Shown here in pieces: positions 47,896-56,367 of a stretch of DNA of 64,000 bases (positions are counted from its first letter, which is position 1; the number at the start of each line of letters is the position of its first letter). Where the stretch lies: NCBI RefSeq assembly GCF_042434745.1, contig NZ_JBHLSS010000042.1. One strand, given 5' to 3'. The position numbers and the translations under genes were made by a program. Below the pieces are notes generated by a model. That model was not told the DNA's origin and made no database searches. It saw only the letters and a list, made by a program, of their open reading frames with translations. Source of the stretch: Azotobacter paspali. GTDB taxonomy: Bacteria; Pseudomonadota; Gammaproteobacteria; Pseudomonadales; Pseudomonadaceae.

Positions 47896-49494
47896 TCAGC
47901 GCACGCCGGCCTCCTGCTGAATGCTGGCAAAGGTACGCGGCCAGGGCTTGCTGGCCTGCACCGATGCCGGAAGGGTCCTGACCGCCGCCTGCGCTTCGGC
48001 GCGGCTGGCGAAGCTGCCGTAGGTGACCACGAACAGCGGCTTCCCCTGATACAATTTCCGGAAATAACGGTAGCCCGCCCCCTGGGCACGCACGAAGGCC
48101 TGGGCGCCGCTTTCCGAGCGCGTGCCCAGTACCTGCAGGGCATAGCGCGTAGCCGCCTGGGAGCGATACCAGTCGCTTCCGGCCGACGCGGCGGACGACG
48201 CGGCAACCGCCGGCTGTGAGACGGGAGCCGCCGGGGCCGACTTCGTGGCGACCGGCGCAGTGGGGGCGGACGGAGCCTGCGCGGGCGGCGCGGCCGGCTT
48301 CGCGACGGCTGGAGCTGGGGCTGGGGCTTGAGAGGCGGGCTGAGTCGTCGGCTGCACCGCCGTCGGCGCCCTGACCTCGGGCTTCGGCGCAGGTACCGAC
48401 GGCACGACGGGCGCCTGCACGGTCGGCGCAAGTGCGGAACTGGCAGTGGCGGCCACGACCGCCGCCGGACCGGCGATCCCGATATCCTCGGCATCAACCT
48501 CGCCCGCGGCCTGGGCCAGAGGCTCGCGCAGCACCGGCTGGGCGCCGCCCGCTACGGACGACGCGGGCGCGGCGCCAGTCGGCTCGGGCCGGGTGCTCGG
48601 TGCCTCCGCCTGCGGTTGCTGCGCTACAGGCTCCTCGTCTCCCGTTCCGCCGCGCATGAACCAGCCCACCGCCACGGCCAGGACGACCCCGGCCAGAGCG
48701 AGCAGGTGCTTCTTCGGCAGCATCGCGCCCGGCGCGCGCTCATCCTCTTCCTCGTGTCCGGCCAGCATTTCCTCGTGCAGCAGTTCGCGAGCGAGCCGGT
48801 TGATCTCTCCCGGCCAGCCGCCGGCCCCACGGTGAATCGCCTCGATCTGTTCGTCGCTGAACAGGTCGATGTCGCCTCCCGCACCCTCCAGGCGCTGCGC
48901 CAGGTATTCGCGCGTGTCATCCAATGTGTAGGGATTCAGCCGCAGCACATGGAAGCGCTCCTCGCCGTCGGCCAGGGCCTGCAAGCGCACCACCAGTTCC
49001 GGCTCGCCGAACAGGAACACATGCGGCCGCCCTATATCGGTTCCCGCCGCCAGAGCCAGCAGCGCATCGAGGGCGGCCGTTTCCAGAAGCTCCGCATCGT
49101 CTACCAGCAGGTAGAGGCTGTGGCCCGCAGAGACCAGCCGCTCCACTTGATCCAGGATCGCTCGCTCGTCCGCACGATCCAGACCCAGGCCGAGGGCGAC
49201 CTGTCGCAACAGGCCGTCGACATGTGTCGAGGCCCGCGCGGAAACCACGACGCACTGCACCGTCTGTTTGTTGCTGCTGGCCACCAGCGCCTGCCGGAGA
49301 AGTGTCTTGCCGCTGCCCGATGGCCCGCTGACCACCAACAGCAGGCGGCTGTAACGGGCGAGGTGGTGCAACTGGCCGAGCACCTGTTTGCGCTGCGCAG
49401 GGAAGAACTTGAAGTTCGGCGTTCGCGGCGCGAAGGGGTCGTGGCTGAGTTGGTAGTAGATCAGGAGGGCATCGTCTGCATGCAAACTAGTCAT
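47896..49494 (-). CDS. AAA-ATPase/SPOR-domain protein (DamX-like)
   Basis: A 532-residue protein of the conserved aroB-gltB interval. Order: N-terminal AAA/ExeA-type ATPase domain (residues 20-240, Walker A SGPSGSGKTLLRQ near residue 57), a single membrane helix (about 271-287, LLALAGVVLAVAVGWFM), a long Ala/Pro/Thr-rich linker (about 290-450), and a C-terminal SPOR domain (about 455-530) that binds denuded septal peptidoglycan. The Pseudomonas homologue is DamX-like and acts in cell division. The ATG at 49494 is the first good start. Eight bases separate it from the aroB stop. Confidence 0.9.
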   Translation of the reverse strand: MTSLHADDALLIYYQLSHDPFAPRTPNFKFFPAQRKQVLGQLHHLARYSRLLLVVSGPSGSGKTLLRQALVASSNKQTVQCVVVSARASTHVDGLLRQVALGLGLDRADERAILDQVERLVSAGHSLYLLVDDAELLETAALDALLALAAGTDIGRPHVFLFGEPELVVRLQALADGEERFHVLRLNPYTLDDTREYLAQRLEGAGGDIDLFSDEQIEAIHRGAGGWPGEINRLARELLHEEMLAGHEEEDERAPGAMLPKKHLLALAGVVLAVAVGWFMRGGTGDEEPVAQQPQAEAPSTRPEPTGAAPASSVAGGAQPVLREPLAQAAGEVDAEDIGIAGPAAVVAATASSALAPTVQAPVVPSVPAPKPEVRAPTAVQPTTQPASQAPAPAPAVAKPAAPPAQAPSAPTAPVATKSAPAAPVSQPAVAASSAASAGSDWYRSQAATRYALQVLGTRSESGAQAFVRAQGAGYRYFRKLYQGKPLFVVTYGSFASRAEAQAAVRTLPASVQASKPWPRTFASIQQEAGVR

Positions 49495-49501
49495 GGCTTT
49501 C

Positions 49502-50605
49502 TCAGTGACTGATCTGTTCCATCAGAGTCCGGTAATCGGTATCCAGGGTGGCCTGCAGGGCCTCGTGCGGGAAGTCTCCAGTCACTACCGCCTCGCCCAG
49601 GCGCCTGAGCAGCACCAGCCGCAGACGGCCGCCCAGAACCTTCTTGTCGACGGCCATGTGCCCGAGGAAGTCGTCCGCCGACATCTGCGCCGGCGGCACC
49701 ACGGGCAGTCCCGCGTGCTGCAGCAGGCGGATGCCGCGATCGCGCTCGGCCTCGCCGAGCCAGCCGAGGCGCCGGGACATCTCCAGGGCCATGACGGACC
49801 CCGCGGCCACCGCCTCGCCGTGCAGCCATGCACCATAGCCCATGTGGGTTTCGATGGCATGACCGAAGGTGTGCCCCAGGTTCAGGGTGGCGCGCACGCC
49901 CGACTCACGTTCGTCGACACCGACCACCCGCGCCTTGGCCGCGCAGGAGCGGGCGATGGCCTCGGTCAGGGCCGCCGCATCCAGAGCGCGAAGCGCCGCC
50001 ATGTGGGTTTCCAGCCAGCCGAGGAAGGACTCGTCGCAGATCAGGCCGTACTTGATCACCTCGGCTAGGCCGGCGGATAGTTCCCGCTCGGGCAGGGTCG
50101 CCAGCGTAGCGGTATCGATCACCACGGCCTTCGGCTGATAGAAGGCGCCGATCATGTTCTTGCCCAGCGGGTGATTGATGCCGGTCTTGCCGCCGACCGA
50201 GGAGTCCACCTGGGACAGCAAGGTGGTCGGAATCTGGATGAAGTCGACCCCGCGCTGGTAGCAGGCGGCAGCGAACCCCGCCATGTCGCCGACGACGCCC
50301 CCGCCGAGGGCGATGAGGGTGGTGCGCCGGTCGTGCCGGGCCTCGAGCAGACCGTCGAAAACCTTCTGCAAGGTTTCCCAGTGCTTGAAGACCTCGCCGT
50401 CCGGCAGCACGATGGGCGTCAGCTCATGGCCAGCCAGGGTTTGGGACAACCGCTTCAGATAGAGCGGCGCGACGGTCTCGTTGGTGACCACCGCCACTTG
50501 GCGACCGGCCAGATGCGGAACTATGCATTCCGCCCGATCCAGCAGGCCGGCTCCAATATAGATGGGATAGCTACGCTCGCCGAGATCAACTTGTAACGTC
50601 TGCAT
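49502..50605 (-). CDS. aroB: 3-dehydroquinate synthase, AroB
   Basis: A 367-residue NAD- and Zn-dependent enzyme, second step of the shikimate pathway. NAD site: LIALGGGVVGDMAGFAA; metal ligands: E in the AGLAEVIKYGLI region, H in NLGHTFGHAIE and H in GYGAWLHGEAV. The start ATG at 50605 and the C-terminus fit the family (about 360 residues). It follows aroK by 51 bases in one operon with pilQ. Confidence 0.98.
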   Translation of the reverse strand: MQTLQVDLGERSYPIYIGAGLLDRAECIVPHLAGRQVAVVTNETVAPLYLKRLSQTLAGHELTPIVLPDGEVFKHWETLQKVFDGLLEARHDRRTTLIALGGGVVGDMAGFAAACYQRGVDFIQIPTTLLSQVDSSVGGKTGINHPLGKNMIGAFYQPKAVVIDTATLATLPERELSAGLAEVIKYGLICDESFLGWLETHMAALRALDAAALTEAIARSCAAKARVVGVDERESGVRATLNLGHTFGHAIETHMGYGAWLHGEAVAAGSVMALEMSRRLGWLGEAERDRGIRLLQHAGLPVVPPAQMSADDFLGHMAVDKKVLGGRLRLVLLRRLGEAVVTGDFPHEALQATLDTDYRTLMEQISH

Positions 50606-50656
50606 AAAATCCCCCGCTTTGGAAAGATCGCTAGGATAACGCAGTTGCCTGCGGCG

Positions 50657-51175
50657 TCACCGTGGCGGCAACGTGTGCAGGCGGTCAAGGATTTCCTCTA
50701 CAACCATGCGTGGCGGGCGTTCGTCGGTTTCCACCACCAGGTCGGCGATCTCCCGGTACAGGGGGTCTCGGACGAGCATCAAGTCGCTCAGAACCCGTCC
50801 CGGATCGGCGGAATGCAGCAACGGACGATTGCGGTCGCGGGAAGTGCGCTCCAGTTGCTGGGCGACCGAGGCGTGCAGGTAAACGATCCGCCCGCCCGAA
50901 CGCAAGGCGGCGCGATTCTCGGAGCGCAGCACGGCACCGCCCCCGGTGGCGAGCACGATGCCGTCGCTGGCGCAAAGCTTGCCGATCATCGCCTGCTCGC
51001 GCTCGCGAAAGCCCGCCTCGCCTTCCATGTCGAAGATCCAAGGAATATCGGCGCCGGTACGCTGCTCGATTTCCTTGTCGGAATCTTTGAACGCCAACCG
51101 CAATTCTTTGGCAAGCAAGCGCCCGATGGTGCTCTTGCCCGAGCCCATCGGGCCTACGAGGATTACATTTCGCAC
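50657..51175 (-). CDS. aroK: Shikimate kinase I, AroK
   Basis: A 172-residue P-loop kinase that phosphorylates shikimate at O3. Walker A is GPMGSGKST (residues 8-16); the shikimate-binding DSDKEIEQRTG and GGGAV (residues about 78-82) segments, and the lid RDRNRPLL, are all present. It is separated from pilQ by four bases, the frequent pilQ-aroK-aroB arrangement. Confidence 0.98.
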   Translation of the reverse strand: MRNVILVGPMGSGKSTIGRLLAKELRLAFKDSDKEIEQRTGADIPWIFDMEGEAGFREREQAMIGKLCASDGIVLATGGGAVLRSENRAALRSGGRIVYLHASVAQQLERTSRDRNRPLLHSADPGRVLSDLMLVRDPLYREIADLVVETDERPPRMVVEEILDRLHTLPPR

Positions 51176-51179
51176 TGAC

Positions 51180-53279
51180 TCAACGACTCACAGCGATGGC
51201 CTGGCTGTTAAGAATACGCGGAGTCAAGAAAACAAGCAGCTCGGATTTGCTGTCGGCGACCACGTCGCGGCGGAACAGGCGCCCGATCAACGGCAGGTCG
51301 CCTAGGAACGGCACCTTGTCCACGGACTTGGCCTGGATATTGGAGAAAACTCCGCCGATCACGATGGTTTCGCCGTCGCCGATCAGCACCTTGGCGTTGA
51401 CCTCGTTCTCGTTGATCGGCGGCACACCGTTCAGGGCCTTGGCGAAGTCCGCCTGATCCTTGGTCACCTTCACCTCCATGATGATGCGGTTGTCAGGAGT
51501 GATTTGTGGCGTCACCTCCAGCGACAAGGCCGCCTCCTTGAAGGAAGTGCTGGTCGCGCCGCTGGAGCTAGCTTCCTGGTAGGGAATCTCCTCGCCGGTC
51601 AGGATCTTCGCCGTCTCCTTGTCCGAGGTGAGAACCTTGGGCTGGGAAATGACTTCCCCATTGCCGGTCTTTTCCATGGCCGACAGTTGGAGATCCAGGA
51701 TCAGGTGATCGGAAATGAAGCCGATGCCGAGACCCGAAGTACTGTTCGCAACCCCCATGTCGACGAAGGGAACGGGAGCCATGCCATTCTCCAGGGTGAA
51801 GTTGCCGACCTGGCCGGTTCCCGGCAGAAATACCTGCCCGTCATCGACGGATTGCGCGCCATCCTTGCCGTACAGGCTCCACTGGTCGTTGACGAAGCTT
51901 CCGCCCCAGCGCACCCCCAGGCTCTTGTCGTAATCGACGCTGGCCTCGACGATGCGCGCCTCGATCATCACCTGACGCACCGGGATGTCCAGTTGGGCGA
52001 CGATCCGCCGCAGTTCGTCGAGACGGTCTTGAGTCTGGTAGGCGATGATATTGTTGGTCCGCTCGTCGACGGTGATGGAGCCGCGCTGTTCTTCCACCTC
52101 ATCGCTGCTGGTGACCGACTGGAACAGTTTGGCGATGTCCGTCGCCTTGGCGTAGTTCACCTGGAGCAATTCGCGACGCAGGGGAGCCAGTTCGGCGATC
52201 CGCTGCTGTGCCTCCAACTCCTGGCGCTCACGTGCCGCGATTTCGTCGGCCGGCGCCACCAACAGCACGTTGCCGAGCTTGCGCTTGTCCAAGCCCTTGG
52301 TTCTGAGCACCAGGTCGAGCGCCTGATCCCAGGGCAAATTCTGCAGGCGAAGGGTGATATTGCCCTGTACCGTGTCGCTGGCCACCAAGTTGAGATCGGT
52401 GAAATCGGCGATCAACTGCAGGACCGAACGGACATCGATATCCTGGAAATTCAGCGACAGCTTCTCGCCAGTATACGCGAAGCGACCGGTATCACGCCCG
52501 GCGCCGCTGTCCTGGGGCTTCGCCTTGACATTGACGGTCAGTCGCTTGTCGGCCTGGTAGACCAGATAGTCATACATGCCGGCCGGCTCGATGAGGATGC
52601 TGGCCTTGCCGGCCTGGCTCGAGGCGCTCACGAAGTGCACGGGAGTAGCGAAATCCTTGACGTCCAGGCGTGCCTGCAGGGACTCCGGCAATTGCGTTTC
52701 CGGAAAGTCCAGGCGGATCTTGCCACCCTGCTCCTGAATGTCGGGATTCATGCCCGGGCTCGACAGATCGATGATGACGTTGCCTTCGCCCTGCTCGCCA
52801 CGCTGGAAGTCGATGCCCCGAACCACCTTGCCCGTCGTCACGTAGGCCTTGGCTTGCGTGACCGCGGGCGAGGCACTGCGGGACTGCCGGGCCACAGCGG
52901 CAGACTCGCCGATCAGCACATAAAGGTCATGGCCCTCGCTCCGCATACTGTAGGGCGACATCGCGGCCAGGTTGACGATCATTTGAGTACGCCCGCTCGC
53001 CTTGACCAGGGTGACGCTGCGGGCGTTGCCGACACCCAGCTCGCGGTGCTTGGTCCCCAGCTTGTTGGTCACTCCGGGAAGATCCAGGGCAATCCGGGCC
53101 GGCTGGTCGATCGTGTAGCCACGTGGTGCCGGCACGGCCTCGTCGAATGACAGCTTGAGTTCGACCCGATCGCCGGGCAAGGCCGCCACATCCAGGGACT
53201 CGAGATCGGCCGCCGTCAATTTCGCCGACAGCAGGGCGGTCAGGACCGAAATACCGAAACGCGAAAGGGCGCTGTTCAT
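51180..53279 (-). CDS. pilQ: Type IV pilus secretin PilQ
   Basis: A 699-residue outer membrane secretin through which the pilus is extruded. Signal peptide (1-24), two AMIN peptidoglycan-binding domains (about 25-135 and 155-255), the N0/STN-like domain (about 290-350, FQDIDVRSVLQLIADF), a secretin N1 domain with RTNNIIAYQTQDRL, and the secretin C-terminal domain with VPFLGDLPLIGRLFRR near residue 665. The pilP gene ends 52 bases upstream on the same strand. The operon serves twitching/DNA uptake type IV pili. Confidence 0.97.
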   Translation of the reverse strand: MNSALSRFGISVLTALLSAKLTAADLESLDVAALPGDRVELKLSFDEAVPAPRGYTIDQPARIALDLPGVTNKLGTKHRELGVGNARSVTLVKASGRTQMIVNLAAMSPYSMRSEGHDLYVLIGESAAVARQSRSASPAVTQAKAYVTTGKVVRGIDFQRGEQGEGNVIIDLSSPGMNPDIQEQGGKIRLDFPETQLPESLQARLDVKDFATPVHFVSASSQAGKASILIEPAGMYDYLVYQADKRLTVNVKAKPQDSGAGRDTGRFAYTGEKLSLNFQDIDVRSVLQLIADFTDLNLVASDTVQGNITLRLQNLPWDQALDLVLRTKGLDKRKLGNVLLVAPADEIAARERQELEAQQRIAELAPLRRELLQVNYAKATDIAKLFQSVTSSDEVEEQRGSITVDERTNNIIAYQTQDRLDELRRIVAQLDIPVRQVMIEARIVEASVDYDKSLGVRWGGSFVNDQWSLYGKDGAQSVDDGQVFLPGTGQVGNFTLENGMAPVPFVDMGVANSTSGLGIGFISDHLILDLQLSAMEKTGNGEVISQPKVLTSDKETAKILTGEEIPYQEASSSGATSTSFKEAALSLEVTPQITPDNRIIMEVKVTKDQADFAKALNGVPPINENEVNAKVLIGDGETIVIGGVFSNIQAKSVDKVPFLGDLPLIGRLFRRDVVADSKSELLVFLTPRILNSQAIAVSR

Positions 53280-53331
53280 CGACGGATGCCTAATGCGGAA
53301 CGGGAACGTTTCTTCATGCCGGAACCGTCCA

Positions 53332-53856
53332 TCACGAGCGCTTTCTTAAGGCGAGACTGCGCGGGCGCTCCAGCCAGCCGCCTTCGCCGTCGGGAACGAT
53401 TTCCACGACCTCGACGGAAGCCTCGTCGATTTCGACGACGCGGCCATGATTGCGGCCCAAATAGTCGCCCACCCTCACCCGATGAATACCATCCACCCCG
53501 CGCACCAAAGCCTGCATGCCCATTCCGTTGGAGAGCGTGCCGACCATCTCGAAAACCTCGATGTTGAATCCTTCGAGATACTGCCTGGAGCGACTTTCGT
53601 CCGGACGGATATCCCTCAAGCCTCTACGTTGGCTGGCCGGATCGATCTTCACCGGCGGTTGGAACGGGCTGCGCATGGCGGCCGCACCGTAAGCAAAGGC
53701 CTCGTAGGGCCGGAACACCGGCAACGGCTCGATCGCCCCCCTGGATCGTGCATGCACTTCATCCATGTAAGTTTGCAAGTCCTGAAATCCATTATCGATA
53801 TCGCAACCGGAAAGTCCGACAAAGACCATAATGCAGACCAGGTGGGCAGACTTCAT
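53332..53856 (-). CDS. pilP: Type IV pilus alignment lipoprotein PilP
   Basis: A 174-residue lipoprotein. Signal peptide with lipobox VGLSGC (C18) predicted to anchor it to the inner membrane; the folded domain (about residues 75-165) has the VGTLSNGMGMQALVRG and VRVGDYLGRNHGRV segments of PilP. It links PilNO in the inner membrane to PilQ. The start overlaps the pilO stop by four bases. Confidence 0.96.
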   Translation of the reverse strand: MKSAHLVCIMVFVGLSGCDIDNGFQDLQTYMDEVHARSRGAIEPLPVFRPYEAFAYGAAAMRSPFQPPVKIDPASQRRGLRDIRPDESRSRQYLEGFNIEVFEMVGTLSNGMGMQALVRGVDGIHRVRVGDYLGRNHGRVVEIDEASVEVVEIVPDGEGGWLERPRSLALRKRS

Positions 53857-54473
53857 TTCTGCGCTCCCTTGTCGTTATAGCGATAAGTCTTGGCCAATAT
53901 TTTCATGCGCAACTTCGTATTTCCCGAAGCCACTGGTTTTATTTCGAAATCATGCAATGTGACGATGCGTGGAAGACTGGCGGCGCCACTTACGAAAGTA
54001 GCCAGATCGTGATAAGCACCCATTACGGATATTTGGATCGGCAATTCGATATAGAACTGCCGGACAACTTCGTCGAGAAGTTTGATTTCCTCGAACTCCA
54101 GGCCGCTGCCCAGTCCGGTACGGGTGATGTCATCGAGCAGAGCGGGCACCTCGGTATCGCTCGGCAATTGCAGTAACAAAGCGCTAAAAAAGGCCTCTAT
54201 TTCCGTCATCTGTTGCCTGTAGGCCTCCAGGTTCGCGGCCTGGAAAGCCTTGGTAGAGAACTGCTGCTTCAAGGCCCCCTCTTCGCCCCGTTCCCGCTCA
54301 AGCTGCTCATGCAGATCCTTGAGATGGAAGTTGTAGCCTAGCGCCAGAACAACGATCAGCATCAGCAGGCAGGTGGCGGTCTTCAGCGGAGCCGGCCACG
54401 AGCCGAGGTTGTCCAGATCCAGATCGGCCAGATCGATCTTGCGCAGACTCTCCAGGGACCCGGACAGACTCAT
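53853..54473 (-). CDS. pilO: Type IV pilus alignment protein PilO
   Basis: A 206-residue inner membrane protein. One membrane helix at about residues 32-50 (ATCLLMLIVVLALGYNF), then a coiled coil (about 55-95) and a ferredoxin-like periplasmic domain. It forms heterodimers with PilN. The ATG at 54473 overlaps the pilN stop (ATGA), so translation is coupled. A much longer open frame through 55430 is a read-through artefact. Confidence 0.95.
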   Translation of the reverse strand: MSLSGSLESLRKIDLADLDLDNLGSWPAPLKTATCLLMLIVVLALGYNFHLKDLHEQLERERGEEGALKQQFSTKAFQAANLEAYRQQMTEIEAFFSALLLQLPSDTEVPALLDDITRTGLGSGLEFEEIKLLDEVVRQFYIELPIQISVMGAYHDLATFVSGAASLPRIVTLHDFEIKPVASGNTKLRMKILAKTYRYNDKGAQK

Positions 54474-55129
54474 TTCCGCGCTCCTTCTTTCTTCTGCGCA
54501 TTTTTCGAAGCGAGCTTCCCATCCGCATCGGGAGCGGCGTCCCCGGCCAGCACATGCCCAGCGATCTGCGTAGCATCGGTCTCTCCCGGTTGCACCTGCC
54601 GTACCGACAACCGGAACACGTTGGCCTGATCGAGGGCTCCGGCCGTCACTGCCTTCACGGCGATCAGGTTGGACGCTTCGAGCCACTCCGAACCATCTAG
54701 GTTGCGCATCAGGTTCGAGACGCGGTTGTTGGATTCGGCCGCCCCCTCGATGGCGATGCTTTGCCCGGTCATGCTCAGCGAGGTGAAATACACGCCGTCG
54801 GGCAGGGTACGGGCCAACTGATCGAATACCCGGCCGATGATCGGTCGATTGCCATGCAGGTCTTGAATGATCTTCATCCGCTCCAGAAGCTGCTGGCGAC
54901 GGATCTTGAGTTCGCCGATCTCCTCGATTCGCGCATCGAGCACGGCGTTCTCCCGTCGGACGAAATCGTTGCGTGCACGCTGTGCATCGATGCTCGCCTT
55001 TAGGTATCGGTCGCCCAGGAAAACTAGGCCAGCGGCAACCAGCAGCATCACCCCCGACATGATCAGGAAGCCTTGGCGGCGCTCCTCCCGAAGTCGCTCG
55101 CGCCAAGGCAGAAGATTGACCCGCGCCAT
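54470..55129 (-). CDS. pilN: Type IV pilus alignment protein PilN
   Basis: A 219-residue inner membrane protein. The N-terminus MARVNLLPWRERLREERR is the conserved PilN tail that binds the groove of PilM; a membrane helix follows (about 21-40), then a coiled coil and ferredoxin-like domain (SLSMTGQSIAIEGAAESN). The C-terminal 30 residues are a basic, disordered tail. The start ATG follows the pilM stop immediately. Confidence 0.96.
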   Translation of the reverse strand: MARVNLLPWRERLREERRQGFLIMSGVMLLVAAGLVFLGDRYLKASIDAQRARNDFVRRENAVLDARIEEIGELKIRRQQLLERMKIIQDLHGNRPIIGRVFDQLARTLPDGVYFTSLSMTGQSIAIEGAAESNNRVSNLMRNLDGSEWLEASNLIAVKAVTAGALDQANVFRLSVRQVQPGETDATQIAGHVLAGDAAPDADGKLASKNAQKKEGARK

Positions 55130-56194
55130 CTAGTCGAAGCGCCTCATCGCCAGGCCACAGGCGACCATCATGGCCGGAGCGTCGCTGGCCAAGGCCTTGG
55201 CATTCACCTTGGGGCTCAGCGTCATTCCGGCGAACGGATTGGCTACCAGGGTTCTGGTGCCGATCTTCTGCTCGACCAGTTGGTCGAGGCCCGGCAAGGG
55301 AGCGGTCCCGCCGGCCAGCAGGACGCAGTCGACCCGGTCGTACCGGCCCGCCGCGAAGAAGAACTGCAGCGAGCGGGATATCTGCTGTACGACAGCCTCC
55401 TTGAGAGGTTGCAGGAGCACGCTGTCGCAATCGGCCGGGAGTCCAGCCCTTTGCCAGGCCAAGCCGGCTTCGGCTACGGACAGTCCGTAACGGCGCTGCA
55501 TCTCGTCGGTGAGCTGCTTGCCGCCGAACGATTGCTCGCGGTTATAGAGGATGCGTCCATCGTTCAACACGCTGAGCGTCATCATGGTCGCGCCGATATC
55601 GACGACGGCCACGGTCAACTCCGACCGGTCGCCCCCCAACCGATCGATTAGCAGCCCACAGACACGCTCCATGGCATAAGCCTCGATATCGACGACCCCG
55701 GCTGTCAGGCCTGCCAGCGCCAGCACCGCTTCGCGGGCCTTGACGCTCTCCCTGCGGCAGGCGACGAGCAACACTTCGACCCGGCCCGGACTGCGCGACA
55801 ACGGCCCCAGGACCTCGAAATCGATCGCCACTTCCTCGAGGGGGTAGGGAATGTATTGTTCGGCCTCGAGCGTCAACTGGGTTTCCATTTCTTCTTCGGA
55901 AAGCCCGGCATCCATCTCCATGACCTTAGTGATCACCACGGAACCGGCCACGGCCACCGCGGCACGCCGGGCTCCGGTGCCGATCCTGGCCAGCACCTTG
56001 CTCAGGGCCTGACCGACACCATCGATATCGACGATATTCTTCTCGACCACGGCATTGGCCGGCAGCGGTTCAACGGCATAGGCCTCGACTCGATAGCCGC
56101 TCCTCGAACGACTCAATTCGAGAAGTTTGACCATGGTCGAACCGATATCGATTCCCAGCAATGAACCAGCCTGCTTGTTGAAGAGCCTTAGCAC
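55130..56194 (-). CDS. pilM: Type IV pilus actin-like ATPase PilM
   Basis: A 354-residue FtsA/actin-like cytoplasmic protein that anchors the PilN tail and links to the pilus motor platform. Nucleotide motifs: LLGIDIGSTMVKLLEL (phosphate 1), VAVVDIGATMMTLSVL (phosphate 2) and VLLAGGTAPLPGL (adenosine). I start it at the GTG at 56194, with AAGGA eight bases upstream, because this gives exactly the 354 residues and N-terminus I remember for Pseudomonas PilM; the ATG at 56212 would add six residues with no ribosome-binding site. It is the first gene of the pil operon and diverges from ponA. Confidence 0.96.
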   Translation of the reverse strand: MLRLFNKQAGSLLGIDIGSTMVKLLELSRSRSGYRVEAYAVEPLPANAVVEKNIVDIDGVGQALSKVLARIGTGARRAAVAVAGSVVITKVMEMDAGLSEEEMETQLTLEAEQYIPYPLEEVAIDFEVLGPLSRSPGRVEVLLVACRRESVKAREAVLALAGLTAGVVDIEAYAMERVCGLLIDRLGGDRSELTVAVVDIGATMMTLSVLNDGRILYNREQSFGGKQLTDEMQRRYGLSVAEAGLAWQRAGLPADCDSVLLQPLKEAVVQQISRSLQFFFAAGRYDRVDCVLLAGGTAPLPGLDQLVEQKIGTRTLVANPFAGMTLSPKVNAKALASDAPAMMVACGLAMRRFD

Positions 56195-56367
56195 AACAAA
56201 TTTCCTTGGCATATCCGTAATTTACGGACAACTTGTATAACATCGCATCAGCAATAGGATTGACAGAAGCGCAAATGGCTATCCAGTGGGAAAACCGCCT
56301 ATAATACGACCGGCTTTTCGCCTCGCCCGAATTTCTGTCTTTTTTATCTGGAAACCCCGCGGCCTCA

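Noticed and set aside
53853..55430. 525-codon frame that would fuse pilO to upstream sequence
   Set aside because: It runs through pilN in another frame; the ATG at 54473, overlapping the pilN stop, gives a normal PilO of 206 residues.
56260..56305. TTGACA (56260-56265) and TATAAT (56300-56305) as a ponA promoter pair
   Set aside because: The spacing is 34 bases, twice what sigma-70 uses; only the TATAAT is kept as a possible -10 element.
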